DNA of 64,000 nt from contig NZ_QGNA01000002.1 of the NCBI RefSeq assembly GCF_003173615.1, positions 372,001 through 436,000 on the forward strand. Reading direction: 5' to 3'. Origin of the DNA: Falsiroseomonas bella. GTDB lineage: Bacteria; Pseudomonadota; Alphaproteobacteria; Acetobacterales; Acetobacteraceae. Numbering within the stretch: the first letter of the stretch is position 1; each line of letters opens with the position of its first letter. A model generated the notes under the pieces. It was not told the DNA's origin. It was given only the letters and a program-made list of their open reading frames with translations, and made no database searches. Both the position numbers and the translations under genes were made by a program. Positions 19,802 to 28,443 of this stretch are shown in pieces.

Positions 19802-20746
19802 ATGACCGACGCACCCCGCTTCCCCGATGACGGCTCCGGCTATCCGCGCGACCTGCGCGGCTACGGGGCCAGCCCGCCCGACCCGCGCTGGCCGAACGGC
19901 GCGAAGCTCGCCCTCTCCTTCGTGCTGAACTACGAGGAGGGCGGCGAGAACACCGTGCTGAACGGCGACAAGGGCAGCGAGCTCTACCTGCACGAAGTGC
20001 CGGGCGGATCGCCGGTGATCGGCGAGCGCAACCGCAGCGTCGAGAGCCAGTTCGACTACGGCGCCCGTGCCGGCGTGTGGCGCGTGATGCGCCTCTTCGC
20101 GGCCCAGAACTTCAACTTCACCGTCTACGGTGTCGGCCGCGCGCTGGAGCTGAACCCCGATGTCGCCCGTGCCTTCGCCGATGCCGGCCATGAGGTCGCC
20201 AGCCACGCCTGGCGCTGGTTCGACTATCACGCGATGAGCGAGGCCGACGAAGCCGCCGACATCGCCCGCTGCGTCGAGACGATCGAGAAGCTGACCGGCA
20301 CGCGCCCCATGGGCTGGTACACCGGCCGCTTCAGCCCGCGCACGCGCCGCCTCGTCGCCCGCCACGGCGGCTTCCTCTACGACAGCGACAGCTACGACGA
20401 CGACCTGCCGCACTACGTGAAGGTCGAGGGGAAGGACGTGCTGGTCATCCCCTACACCCTCGACAACAACGACATGAAGTTCGCCGTGCCGCCCGGCTTC
20501 GGCGACCCGGACGGCTTCGAGCGCCACCTGCGCGACGCCTTCGACCTGCTGCTGGAGGAGGGCAGGGCGGGCAGCCCGAAGATGATGTCGGTCGGGCTGC
20601 ATTGCCGCCTCGTCGGCCGGCCCGGGCGCGCGCGGGCGCTGCAGCGCTTCCTCGCGCATGTGGCGCAGCACCGGAACGAGGTGTGGGTGGCACGACGGGC
20701 GGATATCGCGCGCCACTGGTGGCAGCAGCATCCGCCTTCGGCTTGA
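19802..20746 (+). CDS. Polysaccharide deacetylase-fold amidohydrolase (PuuE allantoinase-like)
   Basis: The 314-residue product shows the NodB/CE4 deacetylase fold in its PuuE variant: LALSFVLNYEEGGE, ESQFDYGARAGVWRVMRLF, a metal-site-like GHEVASHAWRWFDYHAMSE, GWYTGRFSPRTRRLV and DSDSYDDDLPHY. PuuE proteins hydrolyse allantoin without a canonical amidohydrolase metal centre. The FDYG...W and R...SHAWRW pattern fits PuuE better than peptidoglycan deacetylases. No other purine catabolism genes lie nearby, so the substrate is an inference from the family. Confidence 0.82.
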   Translation: MTDAPRFPDDGSGYPRDLRGYGASPPDPRWPNGAKLALSFVLNYEEGGENTVLNGDKGSELYLHEVPGGSPVIGERNRSVESQFDYGARAGVWRVMRLFAAQNFNFTVYGVGRALELNPDVARAFADAGHEVASHAWRWFDYHAMSEADEAADIARCVETIEKLTGTRPMGWYTGRFSPRTRRLVARHGGFLYDSDSYDDDLPHYVKVEGKDVLVIPYTLDNNDMKFAVPPGFGDPDGFERHLRDAFDLLLEEGRAGSPKMMSVGLHCRLVGRPGRARALQRFLAHVAQHRNEVWVARRADIARHWWQQHPPSA

Positions 20747-20824
20747 TGCATGCGGCGGCGCCGAACGGGACTTCCGGCAGCCAGCATTCTTGCATGCACA
20801 AAGGCCTAAATTAGATTGCACTTC

Positions 20825-20836
20825 ATGACGTGTCAT
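20825..20836. promoter_or_regulatory. Palindromic ATGAC-GT-GTCAT site
   Basis: ATGAC and GTCAT are perfect inverted half-sites separated by two bases, 53 bases before the ATG of the 52-aa gene. The surrounding sequence is locally AT-rich, and a weak promoter (TTGCAT, 16 bases, TAGATT) may lie just upstream. The regulator is unknown. Confidence 0.3.
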
Positions 20837-20889
20837 GTCCCGTTCACGCCGCTACGCTCCTCTTTCATGTTGCATCGGGGGCGCGTGCA

Positions 20890-21048
20890 ATGAGCAGTTG
20901 GAAAGCCCGCACGATCCAGACGCATCAGGCGCGGGCCCGCGCCGACGACGGACGGCTGCCTCGGCGGGCCGCCATTCTCCTCGTCGGCACCGCTTCCCTC
21001 GGCTTGTGGAGCAGCGTGGCGGCGGTGGCCGCGAGTCTCCTCGGCTAG
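20890..21048 (+). CDS. Small single-span membrane protein
   Basis: A 52-residue protein, MSSWKARTIQTHQARARADD followed by one membrane segment (AAILLVGTASLGLWSSVAAVAASLL). It has a basic, polar N terminus and almost no C-terminal tail, so it is likely anchored in the inner membrane with its N terminus in the cytoplasm. It is preceded by a locally AT-rich region with a palindrome and converges with the AsmA-like gene. No family named. Confidence 0.55.
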   Translation: MSSWKARTIQTHQARARADDGRLPRRAAILLVGTASLGLWSSVAAVAASLLG

Positions 21049-21102
21049 AACTGGCTGGTTGCGTGTTCCGACCGGCTTGACCGGCCGCGGAACGACAGCA
21101 CG

Positions 21103-24100
21103 TCAGCGGACTGGCATCTCCTGCGGCGCCCCGGCGGCGTCCTCGTCCCCGAGATTGAAGATGCCGCGCAGGAAGCCGGGCGTCAGCGCGCTCAGCGGGT
21201 TCACGCTGACCCGCGGATCGGCAAGCGGCCCCTGCACGGTGAAGGCGGCGGCGAAGAGCCCGCCGCCGCGCTCGGCGCTGAACAGTCGCCCGATGATCGG
21301 CAGGTTGCCGAGCAGCGAGTTGAACACATAGGCGGGCACCACCGTGCCGCGCAGGTCCAGGGTGCGGCTGCTGCGATCCACGCGGCCCTGCGCCGTCAGC
21401 CCGAGCGATGCGGAGAAGGCGCGTGATTCCCCGATCACCAGCGTCTCCGGCTCCAGCCGGAAGGGCATCGTCAGGCTGACGAAGTTCAGGCCCGGCCCGC
21501 TGAGCGCCTCCAGCAGGCCATAGCCGGTCAGCGCCTGCAGCAGCTTGCCGAGGGTCGGCGCGTCGCGCAGCACGAAATTCGTCAGCTCCACCGTGCCGCT
21601 GATCGGCGCTCCTCGGGCCAGGCTCGGCTGCGTCGCGACAAGCTGCAGCCGTCCGCCATGCAAGGAGGGAAGCACGCCGAAGGCCGCGAGAAGCCGGCCT
21701 GTATCCGCCGCCTCCGCCCGCAGCAGGCGCCCGCCGCCGTCCCGCGGCGCGAGGCGGGCGGCGAAGGCGCCGGCACCCCCGGGAGAGCCGCGCACCCACA
21801 GGTCCCGCAGCGCGCTGCCGCCGAGCCGCGCGGCGAGTGCGAAGTCGCGGATCGGCACCTCCTGTGCCGGGGTGAGGGCACGCTCGAACCGCGCATCGAG
21901 CACCAAGGTCGGCCGGCCCGCCTCGGCTGCCGGGGCATCGCCGCCGGGCACATCGCCGTCGCCGACCGCCCTCAGCAGCGGACGCAGGTCGAGCACCGGC
22001 CCGCGCAGCGCGACGTTCCAAGGCTCGTTCGCCGCCGGCGGGCGCTGCACCACGCCGGTGAAGCGCGTCGCGCCGATGCTTCCCTCCGTGATCTCGAGCC
22101 GTGATGCATCCTCCGGCGCGCTGCCTCGCAGCAGCAGCCGGGGAGCCTCCGCCTGCACGCTCTCGATCCCGCGCAGCTCGCCGCCCGCCAGGCGCAGCGC
22201 CGCAGCCGCGGTGGCGGGGATGCCTGGCTGCTTCGCGTAGCCGAGCAGGGGCAGGGCGATGCGCGCGGCCTCGAGGTCGGCATGCGTCGTCAGCCGGGCC
22301 GGATCGCCGCCGCGCTGCTCGTAGCGGATTGCAAGGTCCACCGGGCCGCTGACCACGTCTCCCGGGTCTAAGCCGAATTCGGCGAGGCGTGCGGCGGTGA
22401 TGCGCGCCTCGGCCTCCACCCGTAAGGCGGTGCTCTCCCCGGGCGCCAGCCCGAAGTCCAGCGTCACCGTGCCGCGCGCCGGAACGCCGCCGAGCAGCGC
22501 CGTGCCCGTGGCCTCCAGCGCCTGGCTGTCCACCTGAACATCGAAGGCGCCGTCGGTCAGGTCGTGGCCGAGCACCAGTTCGGGGAGGCGCAGCGCTTCC
22601 AGTCGCGCGGCCACCTCGAACAGCGGCTCCCGCGCCACCATCGGGCCGGCGAGCGGGACGGTCGCGGCGATGTCCGCCCGCAGCGTGCCGGTCGGGTCGT
22701 GGATGGGAAGGCCGCGCTCCGGCAGCAGGCCGAGGCCGGGCGTGCGCAGCAGTGCCCAGAGATCGGCGACGGGGCCGGCGGCCTGGCCGCGCAGCTCCGC
22801 CCGTGCGGGCCCGGGCCCGAGCCCTGACAGCTTCAGGGTGCCCTGCGACAGGCGCAGTGCCGTCCCCGCCTGTCGCGCCTCGCTAGCCGCCAAGGTGATC
22901 CCGTCGAGCGTGAACTCCGCGCGGCCCGATAGCCCCTCGAGCGGCGGCAGATCGGGGTGCCAGCGCACCGCCACCTCCTCCACTTGCGCCTCGCCGGACA
23001 AGGCGGTGAGCTCCACGCTGTCCAGGCTCGCAGGCGCGGTCGCGGCGATGTGCCAGCGCCCGTCCCGTACCGCGCCGGCGGTGAGGTTGCCCCCCACCCA
23101 GCCCCGCGCGGCCCCGGCCAGGCCGCCCGGCCACCATGTTTCGAGCGCCCGGAGTTGCGCATGATCCAGCGCGATATCGGCCTCCGCCTGCCACTGCTCG
23201 CCCTGCAGCGTGGCCTGACCCGAGCCGCGGAGCGTCGGCGCGCTGGCGGCGCCAGGCGCCGGGGCGAGGGCCAGCACGAACTCGTCGAGCCGAACCGCCT
23301 CGGGCGCCGCCTGCAGCCTCGCCTGTAGCGCCGTGAAGGGAATGCCGCCGGCATCGGGCAAATCGAAGCGGCCTGGCCCAGCCTGCAGCGTCCCACTCCC
23401 ATCCAGCAGCCTTCCGTCCCGGTCCAGCGTTGCCGTCGCCGTAAGCGCGACCGGCGCATCGAGGATGCCGGCGGGCGCGAGGGCCGGCACCCGCCGCGCC
23501 ACGGCGGCCGGCCGGATGTTCGGAAGCGAGACAGCGAGGCGCAGGCGTGCCGGCGCGCGCGCGAGTTCCGCCGAGGCGCGCAGGGGCATCGTCGCCTCCG
23601 CCAGCACCAGGGCGCCGCTCGCCTCCGCCTCCATGACGCCGCCTGGCTCGCGGCGAATGATGACGAACACGTCCTGCACGCGAAATTCCTGCTCAAGCTG
23701 TCGGTCGGTGACGAGAACCTGGCTGTCCAGGATGACCAGATCCTCCAGCGCCGCGAGGGGCGAGCCCTCGGGCGGCTCGGCCAGGGCCTGGATCAGCCGC
23801 CCAAGGGCGTTGACAACCGGCGGCCCGGCCGCGGGAGCGGCGCCGAGGCCGAGGTCGAAGCCGCCATCCTCGGTGCGCGTCGCGTGCAGCACCACGTCGC
23901 GGATCTCGATGCTGCGCGGCGCCACGTCGCCGAAGACCAGCCGGCCCGGCGCGATCCCGATCCGCGCGCGCGGCACCTCGAGCCGCGTCGCGCCGTCCTC
24001 ACCAAGCAGTCGGAGGTCCGAGACCAGGATCTCGACCGGGCTCAACCCGCCTTCGGCGAAGCCGCGCCAGCCGAGCCGCGCCGTGCCGACCTCGATCCGC

Positions 24101-24252
24101 GCCGGGCCTGCCGGGTCGAGCGCGGCCGCGATGCTGGGGACCAGCTGCGGCACCGCGATCGGCCCGCGGTCGAGCCGCCAGGCCAGCGCGCCGAGCCCAA
24201 TGGCCAGCACGGCCAGCAGCGCAAGCACCCCGTATGCGATCGCGCGCGCCAT
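21103..24252 (-). CDS. AsmA/YhdP-like envelope protein (DUF3971 type)
   Basis: A 1049-residue protein with one N-terminal membrane anchor (AIAYGVLALLAVLAIGLGALAW) and a very long beta-rich periplasmic part with repeated 'G.a.l....' strands. The C-terminal 200 residues (LTMPFRLEPETLVIGESRAF, LDLRGTVVPAYVFNSLLGNLPIIGRLFS, FTVQGPLADPRVSVNPLSAL) match the AsmA-like C-terminal signature found in YhdP. This family is thought to form hydrophobic grooves that carry phospholipid between the inner and outer membranes. It is monocistronic; the 1 kb upstream holds only the small candidate genes listed below. Confidence 0.85.
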   Translation of the reverse strand: MARAIAYGVLALLAVLAIGLGALAWRLDRGPIAVPQLVPSIAAALDPAGPARIEVGTARLGWRGFAEGGLSPVEILVSDLRLLGEDGATRLEVPRARIGIAPGRLVFGDVAPRSIEIRDVVLHATRTEDGGFDLGLGAAPAAGPPVVNALGRLIQALAEPPEGSPLAALEDLVILDSQVLVTDRQLEQEFRVQDVFVIIRREPGGVMEAEASGALVLAEATMPLRASAELARAPARLRLAVSLPNIRPAAVARRVPALAPAGILDAPVALTATATLDRDGRLLDGSGTLQAGPGRFDLPDAGGIPFTALQARLQAAPEAVRLDEFVLALAPAPGAASAPTLRGSGQATLQGEQWQAEADIALDHAQLRALETWWPGGLAGAARGWVGGNLTAGAVRDGRWHIAATAPASLDSVELTALSGEAQVEEVAVRWHPDLPPLEGLSGRAEFTLDGITLAASEARQAGTALRLSQGTLKLSGLGPGPARAELRGQAAGPVADLWALLRTPGLGLLPERGLPIHDPTGTLRADIAATVPLAGPMVAREPLFEVAARLEALRLPELVLGHDLTDGAFDVQVDSQALEATGTALLGGVPARGTVTLDFGLAPGESTALRVEAEARITAARLAEFGLDPGDVVSGPVDLAIRYEQRGGDPARLTTHADLEAARIALPLLGYAKQPGIPATAAAALRLAGGELRGIESVQAEAPRLLLRGSAPEDASRLEITEGSIGATRFTGVVQRPPAANEPWNVALRGPVLDLRPLLRAVGDGDVPGGDAPAAEAGRPTLVLDARFERALTPAQEVPIRDFALAARLGGSALRDLWVRGSPGGAGAFAARLAPRDGGGRLLRAEAADTGRLLAAFGVLPSLHGGRLQLVATQPSLARGAPISGTVELTNFVLRDAPTLGKLLQALTGYGLLEALSGPGLNFVSLTMPFRLEPETLVIGESRAFSASLGLTAQGRVDRSSRTLDLRGTVVPAYVFNSLLGNLPIIGRLFSAERGGGLFAAAFTVQGPLADPRVSVNPLSALTPGFLRGIFNLGDEDAAGAPQEMPVR

Positions 24253-24419
24253 GAGCGCCTTTCTCCCGCGGTCGCGCCCGCCCCGGTGCGCCGAGCGTCA
24301 CCGCGGGAAAGCATCGCCGCGATGATCAACGCAGGATGCGGCTTGTGGTCGCTGGCCAGCGGGAAGCCGGGGCCTGGACACCGCCGCCCAATGCCTTCGG
24401 CGGCTGCAGCACCAGCCTG

Positions 24420-24662
24420 CTACGCGGCTCGCGGGGTGTGCCCGTCCCTGTGTGAGCGCGGCAGCGTCATCCTTGCGGGGCTGTTACGGTGTCGCGCCGC
24501 CTCAAGCTGCGCCTCGAACGACCTGAGCATCCTTCTCGCGGCTCGCAGCTCACAGGGGTAAGCCCTGTCTCGGTGCAACTTCTCCAAGGCGAAGGTCTGA
24601 CGCCGCACGAACTCCTCCAGAAGCGGAGCGGGCAGCGTATGCGACTGATGAGATTGCGGCAC
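24420..24662 (-). CDS. Candidate small protein, unknown function
   Basis: An 80-residue reading frame from a GTG at 24662 with an almost ideal ribosome binding site, GGGAGG, eight bases upstream. The sequence (HTLPAPLLEEFVRRQTFALE, then ELRAARRMLRSFEAQLEAARH) is amphipathic and looks like real coding sequence, with two helices rich in Leu, Glu and Arg. I recognise no family. It lies in an anomalous kilobase next to a tRNA gene and could be a remnant of transferred DNA. Confidence 0.45.
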   Translation of the reverse strand: MPQSHQSHTLPAPLLEEFVRRQTFALEKLHRDRAYPCELRAARRMLRSFEAQLEAARHRNSPARMTLPRSHRDGHTPRAA

Positions 24663-24796
24663 CGGTTTTTCCTCCCTTCAAGTCCTGCTGCAGACAAACT
24701 CCCAAACGGGTCGAGTTTGCCGACAGCCGGACGAGATGAGGGCCTTTCCGTGGCATCGGTGTGCTTGGCGTGGACAGCGAAATCGGACTGCCACCT

Positions 24797-25000
24797 TCAC
24801 CGCGATGGCGTATCGGCCTTCGCTTTTGTCTGATGCTCCACCTCCCTTCGCTTGCGTCGCGCCTCATGACCGCATGCATGGGAGCAGGTCTGTTGAACGC
24901 CTCGCGGAAGGAAGCTCACGCCGCATTCGCTGCAGGTGACCATCGCCAGTTCCGTCGGCGCGCGTTTGCCGGGCCTCCTGCCAGTTCTGCTGGGCGGCAT
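24797..25000 (-). CDS. Candidate small zinc-finger protein
   Basis: A 67-residue frame from ATG 25000, with AGGAG about ten bases upstream. It contains a C-x2-C-x12-C-x3-C pattern in CSECGVSFLPRGVQQTCSHAC, reminiscent of the treble-clef 'C..C...F.....Q.yCs..C' fingers found in phage and mobile-element proteins. The tail is strongly basic (EARRKRREVEH), suggesting nucleic-acid binding. A later ATG at 24943 would still keep the finger. It is about 135 bases upstream of the other small candidate on the same strand. Confidence 0.45.
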   Translation of the reverse strand: MPPSRTGRRPGKRAPTELAMVTCSECGVSFLPRGVQQTCSHACGHEARRKRREVEHQTKAKADTPSR

Positions 25001-25255
25001 TTACGTTGGCGCTCCTGACCGCGCGGACCTGCTTGGGTCAGGATTTACGCGTCAGTCCGGCGCCGCAGGTGTGTTGTTGTGTCAGGATCCGGATGAATGC
25101 GTCGCGTCTGTGGCGTGCCACTGACGTGCGCTGTCACGCTCCGCACGACGCCCGGTGACGACAGGCCGCCTTGCCCATTGCCGCCGGCAATGCGTGGCGT
25201 CCGTGCCAATGCACCGCCTCGATGAGAGGGAACCCATAGAAACGTCGGGGAAGGG

Positions 25256-25331
<76 letters not shown>

Positions 25332-25420
25332 GCCCGGGGCGCCGCAAATAGGGGGTGGCGCCGGGTTTGTCCAGCCCGGTTGCGCAGGCCTGCCCTCGGC
25401 CACGCGCAGCCCTCGGCGCC

Positions 25421-26572
25421 TCACCCATCGCCCGGCCCGGCATCGAGGTCGGCGCCGCGATGCACATAGGCCGACATCAGCACCCCGAAGCCGACCATCG
25501 TCGTCAGCATCGCCGAGCCGCCATGGCTGATCAGCGGCAGCGGCACGCCGCCGACCGGGATGGTGCCGGTCACCATCGCGACGTTCACGAAGACATACAG
25601 GAAGTAGTTGGTCGCCAGCCCCACCGCCAGCAGCCGGCCGAACTGGTGCCGGCTCACCACCGCCACCAGGAAGCCGAAGGCGATCACCGCGGCCAGCAGC
25701 CCCAGCACGCTCAGCGCGCCGACCAGGCCGAACTCCTCGGCGATCATCGTGAAGATGAAGTCGGTCTGCTTTTCCGGCAGGAAGTTCAGGTGCCCCTGCG
25801 TGCCCTGCAGGAAGCCCTTGCCCCACAGACCGCCCGAGCCGAGCGCGATCTTGGACTGGATGATGTTGTAGCCGGCGCCGAGCGGGTCGCTCTCCGGATC
25901 GAGGAAGGTGGTGATCCGCGCCTTCTGGTAGTCATGCAGGTGGTCATAGGCGATGGGTGCCAGCACGCCGATTGCCGCGATCACCAGCGCGAATTTCCAC
26001 AGCCTGACGCCGGCGGCGAAGAACACCGCGCCGCCGATCATCACCGTGATCAGCGCATTGCCCAGGTTCGGCTGCTTGAAGATCAGCGCCGCCGGGATGG
26101 CGATGGCGATCAGCGGCGGCAGCAGGAACAGCGGGTTGCCCATCCGCTCCCAGCTCGCCCGGTGGAACCAGGAGGCGAGCGCCACCACCAGCAGGATCTT
26201 CATCAGCTCGGAAGGCTGCAGCTGCAGCGGGCCGATGTTGATCCAGCGCTGCGCTCCGCCGCCCACCCGGCCATGCAGTTCCACGAGGACCAGCAGCCCG
26301 ACGCCGAAGACGTAGCCAAGCCAGGCGAAGCGCTGGATCAGCCGGATGTCCACCATCGCGATGGACAGCATCACCACCAGGCCGAAGCCGAAGCGGATGG
26401 CGTGGCGCTGCGCATAGGGCTCCGGCGCGCCGCCGCCGGCCGAATACAGCGCCACATAGCCCACCGCCGCCACGCCGCAGAGCAGCAGCACGAAGAGCCA
26501 GGGGATGCGCCAGAATTTCTCGAGCACGCCGGCGCCGCGGTCGCGCAGCAGCAGGCGACGTTCGAAGATCAT
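25421..26572 (-). CDS. rodA: Rod-shape SEDS glycosyltransferase RodA
   Basis: Polymerises lipid II into glycan strands during cell elongation, with PBP2 as its transpeptidase partner. The 383-residue product has about ten membrane segments and the SEDS signatures WINIGPLQLQPSELMKI, GYNIIQSKIALGSGGLWGKG, and LPEKQTDFIFTMIAEEFGLVG, ending with GGVPLPLISHGGSAMLTTM. The ATG at 26572 overlaps the mrdA stop (ATGA). It is the last gene of the mre-mrd operon. Confidence 0.96.
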   Translation of the reverse strand: MIFERRLLLRDRGAGVLEKFWRIPWLFVLLLCGVAAVGYVALYSAGGGAPEPYAQRHAIRFGFGLVVMLSIAMVDIRLIQRFAWLGYVFGVGLLVLVELHGRVGGGAQRWINIGPLQLQPSELMKILLVVALASWFHRASWERMGNPLFLLPPLIAIAIPAALIFKQPNLGNALITVMIGGAVFFAAGVRLWKFALVIAAIGVLAPIAYDHLHDYQKARITTFLDPESDPLGAGYNIIQSKIALGSGGLWGKGFLQGTQGHLNFLPEKQTDFIFTMIAEEFGLVGALSVLGLLAAVIAFGFLVAVVSRHQFGRLLAVGLATNYFLYVFVNVAMVTGTIPVGGVPLPLISHGGSAMLTTMVGFGVLMSAYVHRGADLDAGPGDG

Positions 26573-28443
26573 CGCGGTGTCGCCTCCGCCACGCGTGGCC
26601 CGAGGCCCCCCGGGACGGGGCGCAGCCGCTTGAAGGCCTCCGCCAGCACGTCGCGCGCAAGCGGCGCGGCGGCGCCGGAGCCGCTGGTGCCGTGCTCCAC
26701 CACCACGGCGCAGGCGAAGACCGGGTCGTCATGCGGCGCAAAGCCGACGAACAGCGCATGCGGCCGCCATTCGCGCGGCAGCTGGTCCACCCGGAAGCCG
26801 CGCTCGCGCTGCTCGCGGGAGACACGGCGCACCTGCGTCGTTCCGGTCTTGCCCGCCATCTGCACGCCGAGCTCGGACGGCAGGCGCGAGGTGCGCGCGG
26901 TGCCGCCCTGCTCGTTCACCACCGCCCACATCGCCTCCCGCATCATGCGCAGATGCGTGGCGGGGATGCCGAGGCTCGGCCAGTCCTCCGCGCGGATGCC
27001 GCGCACCGGGCGGCCGCCGATGGCGCGCGTCAGATGCGGCTGCACCGCCCGCCCCGTCGCCAGCCGCGCCGTCATGGTGGCGAGCGAGAGCGGCGTGAGC
27101 TGGTAGAAGCCCTGTCCGATGCCATGCACCACCGTGTCGCCGAGCGCCCAGGGCCTGCCCTGCCCGAGGCGCCACTCGCGCGTCGGCATCAGCCCCGCCT
27201 TCGTTCCCGGCAGCTCGATATCGAGCGGCACGCCGAGGCCGAAGCGGCGCGCCATGGCGGCGATGCGGTCGATGCCGATGCGCTTGGCCATCTCGTAGAA
27301 ATACACGTCGCAGGACACTTTCAGCGCCGTGCGCATGTCCATCCCGCCATGGCCGTAGCGGTTCCAGCAATGGAAGCGCGTGCGGCCGAGATCCATGTGG
27401 CCCGGGCAGTGCACGCGTTCCCCGAAAGTCGTCGCGCGCGCCTCCAGCGCCGCCAGCGCCACCACCATCTTGAAGGTGGAGCCGGGCGCATACAGACCGT
27501 TGGTCGGCTTGTTGATCAGCGGCGTCGCGCGGTTGGCCGTCCATTGCCGCCACTGCGCGGCCGAGACGCCCGAATTGAAGATGTTGGGGTCGAAGGAGGG
27601 CTGGGTGCCGAGCGCCAGCACCTCGCCGTTGCGGGCATCCATCAGCACCACCGAGGTGCCGTCCTGGATCTTCGCGCGCACCGCCTTCTGCAGCTCGGTG
27701 TCGATGCTGATCTGCACGTCGTCGCCCTGCACGCCCTCGCGCCGGTCGAGCTCGCGGATCACCCGCCCGACCGCGTTGACCTCGAGCTGCACCGTGCCGG
27801 CGCGGCCACGCAGGATGCGGTCGTGGTGCCGCTCGACGCCGGCGCGGCCGACGCGGATGCCGGGCAGTTCAAGCAACGGGTCGCCATCCATGTCGCGCTC
27901 GGAGGGCGGGGCGACATAGCCCACGACATGCGCAAGGTGCTCGGCCTCGGGGTAGATGCGCGTGGTGCCGACATCCACGCTGACGCCGGGCAGGTCAGGC
28001 GCGTTCATCTCGATGCGCGCCATCTCCTCCCAGGTCAGGAACTCCCGCACCACCACGGGCACGAAGCGCCGGCGGCGGCGCACGTCGCGTTCCACGCGGG
28101 CGCGTTCCTGCTCGGTCAGGGGCACGATGCGGCTGAAGGTCTCGAGCGTGGCGCCGACATCGGCGGTCTGCTCGGCCACCAGCAGCGCGCGCCAGTTGAG
28201 CTGGTTGGCCGCCACGATGCGGCCCTCGCGGTCCAGCACGCGGCCGCGCGGCGGGGCCAGCAGCCGGGCGGAGAGGCGGTTCTCCTCGGCGAGCGTCGCA
28301 TAGCGCTCGCCTTCCTCCACCTGCAGCCGGTGCAGGCGGTGCGCGAGTACCCCGAGCAGGCCCATCTGCGCCGCGCCCAGCACCAGGGCGCGGCGCGTGA
28401 AGATGCCGCGGGCACGCTCCTCCTCGCGCTGTCGGCGGCTCAT
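26569..28443 (-). CDS. mrdA: Penicillin-binding protein 2 (elongation transpeptidase)
   Basis: Cross-links peptidoglycan in the elongasome. The 624-residue product has an N-terminal membrane anchor (ALVLGAAQMGLLGVLAHRL), the pedestal/dimerisation domain starting RLLAPPRGRVLDREG, and the transpeptidase domain with APGSTFK (active Ser near 320), SCDVYFYEMA (SxD in place of SxN) and MAGKTGTTQV near 530. The ATG at 28443 overlaps the stop of the upstream repeat ORF; the only ribosome-binding-like sequence, GAGGG, is supplied by the end of the repeat itself. Confidence 0.95.
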   Translation of the reverse strand: MSRRQREEERARGIFTRRALVLGAAQMGLLGVLAHRLHRLQVEEGERYATLAEENRLSARLLAPPRGRVLDREGRIVAANQLNWRALLVAEQTADVGATLETFSRIVPLTEQERARVERDVRRRRRFVPVVVREFLTWEEMARIEMNAPDLPGVSVDVGTTRIYPEAEHLAHVVGYVAPPSERDMDGDPLLELPGIRVGRAGVERHHDRILRGRAGTVQLEVNAVGRVIRELDRREGVQGDDVQISIDTELQKAVRAKIQDGTSVVLMDARNGEVLALGTQPSFDPNIFNSGVSAAQWRQWTANRATPLINKPTNGLYAPGSTFKMVVALAALEARATTFGERVHCPGHMDLGRTRFHCWNRYGHGGMDMRTALKVSCDVYFYEMAKRIGIDRIAAMARRFGLGVPLDIELPGTKAGLMPTREWRLGQGRPWALGDTVVHGIGQGFYQLTPLSLATMTARLATGRAVQPHLTRAIGGRPVRGIRAEDWPSLGIPATHLRMMREAMWAVVNEQGGTARTSRLPSELGVQMAGKTGTTQVRRVSREQRERGFRVDQLPREWRPHALFVGFAPHDDPVFACAVVVEHGTSGSGAAAPLARDVLAEAFKRLRPVPGGLGPRVAEATPR

